From positions 1-58,815 of the forward strand of contig JAIOHV010000173.1 in assembly GCA_019912885.1 (NCBI GenBank): a DNA stretch of 58,815 nucleotides, written 5' to 3'. A model generated the notes under the pieces. It was not told where the DNA came from and did not search any database. It saw nothing but the letters and a program-made list of their open reading frames with translations. Positions 58,078 to 58,815 of the stretch are shown here, piece after piece; positions within the stretch are counted from its first letter, which is position 1, and the number at the start of each line of letters is the position of its first letter. Source of the stretch: a bacterium. GTDB lineage: Bacteria; Lernaellota; Lernaellaia; JACKCT01. The translations under genes were made by a program, and so were the position numbers.

Positions 58078-58815
58078 ATGACTGACGCCGGCGACGACAC
58101 GCTCGTCATCGCGGGCGAAAAATTCGGCTCGCGCCTTTTGCTCGGCACCGGCAAGTTCTCAAGCCCCCAGGCGATGGCCGAGGCGGTCGCGGCGTCGGAG
58201 TCGGAGCTTGTCACGGTGGCATTGCGTCGCGTCGATCTGACGCAGCCGGACGACTTGATGATGAGCGCGCTGGATACGAGCCGCTATCGCATCCTGCCGA
58301 ATACGTCCGGCGCGCGCGACGCGGCGGAGGCGGTTCGCCTTGCCAAACTGGCTCGGGCGGCCGGCGGGTACACCTGGATCAAGCTCGAAGTGACTCCCGA
58401 ACCGAATTACCTGTTGCCCGATCCGGTGGAGACGCTGAAGGCCGCGGTGGAACTGGTAAAGCTTGGTTTCACGGTGTTGCCCTACATGAACGCCGATCCG
58501 ATCCTCGCCCGGCATCTGGAAGACGCGGGATGCGCCACGGTGATGCCGCTGGCCGCGCCGATCGGCAGCAATCGCGGCCTGAAGACGCGCGAGCAGATCG
58601 CGATCATCATCGAGCAGGCGGGCGTGCCCGTTGTCGTGGACGCGGGGCTGGGCGCGCCGTCGCACGCGGCCGAGGCGATGGAGATGGGCGCCGGCGCGGT
58701 GCTCGTCAACACGGCGATCGCGATCGCCGACGATCCGACGGGCATGGCGCGGGCGTTCGCGCTCGGCGTTCGCGCCGGGCGCGCGGCGTACCTCGCGGGG
58801 GCCGGGGGCGAGAGC
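58078..58815 (+). CDS. thiG: Thiazole synthase, 3' cut by window edge
   Basis: The ATG at 58078 follows the thiS stop by one base. The frame stays open to the last base, giving 246 residues, so only about ten are missing. Markers: [43 protein letters not shown] (catalytic Lys), [20 protein letters not shown] and [14 protein letters not shown], with [20 protein letters not shown] in the phosphate-binding end of the TIM barrel. It forms the thiamine thiazole phosphate from DXP, dehydroglycine and ThiS-thiocarboxylate. Confidence 0.96.
   Translation, partial: MTDAGDDTLVIAGEKFGSRLLLGTGKFSSPQAMAEAVAASESELVTVALRRVDLTQPDDLMMSALDTSRYRILPNTSGARDAAEAVRLAKLARAAGGYTWIKLEVTPEPNYLLPDPVETLKAAVELVKLGFTVLPYMNADPILARHLEDAGCATVMPLAAPIGSNRGLKTREQIAIIIEQAGVPVVVDAGLGAPSHAAEAMEMGAGAVLVNTAIAIADDPTGMARAFALGVRAGRAAYLAGAGGES

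Overview
The window is 58.8 kb of high-GC, densely coded bacterial DNA with no rRNA, tRNA, CRISPR array or recognisable insertion sequence. The genes point to an aerobic or respiring Gram-negative bacterium: a complete NADH dehydrogenase operon, an outer-membrane beta-barrel protein, many lipoproteins with clear lipoboxes, and an O-antigen/exopolysaccharide cluster. Aspartate-rich linkers and tails (DDDD blocks), Cys-rich small secreted proteins and a choice-of-anchor L lipoprotein resemble what is seen in Myxococcota and other former Deltaproteobacteria or candidate phyla such as Lernaellota. That placement is an inference, not a determination.

Region 1 (1-13971, + strand) is a polysaccharide cluster. 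It holds the end of an O-antigen ligase/polymerase-like protein, a TPR-like membrane-anchored protein, a GT2-methyltransferase fusion, four GT4-type glycosyltransferase genes (one of them two enzymes fused in tandem), a Wzx-type flippase, two SAM methyltransferases and a second, complete O-antigen ligase-like protein. Almost every junction is a 1-4 nt start/stop overlap, so this is one translationally coupled operon. Region 2 (13899-21004) has a small Cys-rich secreted protein on the minus strand, an alkaline-phosphatase-superfamily lipoprotein with a TPR tail, pyruvate phosphate dikinase with a basic C-terminal tail, and enolase. Region 3 (21075-25628) has a dolichol-phosphate-mannose-synthase-like GT2, a GT-C membrane glycosyltransferase, a lipoprotein and a TPR membrane protein.

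Region 4 (25656-31354) has a Cys-rich lipoprotein, an HDOD signalling protein, a GH92 alpha-mannosidase lipoprotein and an exported agmatine-deiminase-family enzyme with a poly-Asp tail, preceded by a 25-codon upstream ORF. Region 5 (46167 down to 31585, minus strand) is a complete nuoA-B-CD-E-F-G-H-I-J-K-L-M-N operon behind a near-consensus sigma70 promoter. Region 6 (46229-51081, minus strand) is a coupled two-gene unit: a very large secreted metallopeptidase/beta-propeller/outer-membrane-barrel fusion and a membrane-anchored alpha-helical toroid protein of unknown function. Its 5' end holds three 39-bp tandem repeats, and a widely dispersed intergenic element lies just beyond.

Region 7 (51342-58815) has a metallophosphoesterase, a DUF547 protein, an acyl-CoA dehydrogenase, a bidirectional terminator, a choice-of-anchor L lipoprotein, and a TPP-riboswitch-controlled thiC-thiS-thiG thiamine operon, with thiG cut by the window edge.

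The strongest non-routine observations are the peptidase-propeller-barrel unit and its in-frame repeats, promoters placed so that several exported-protein mRNAs would be leaderless, the coupled upstream ORF before the deiminase, the lysine-rich tail on PPDK, and the riboswitch that abuts the thiC start codon.
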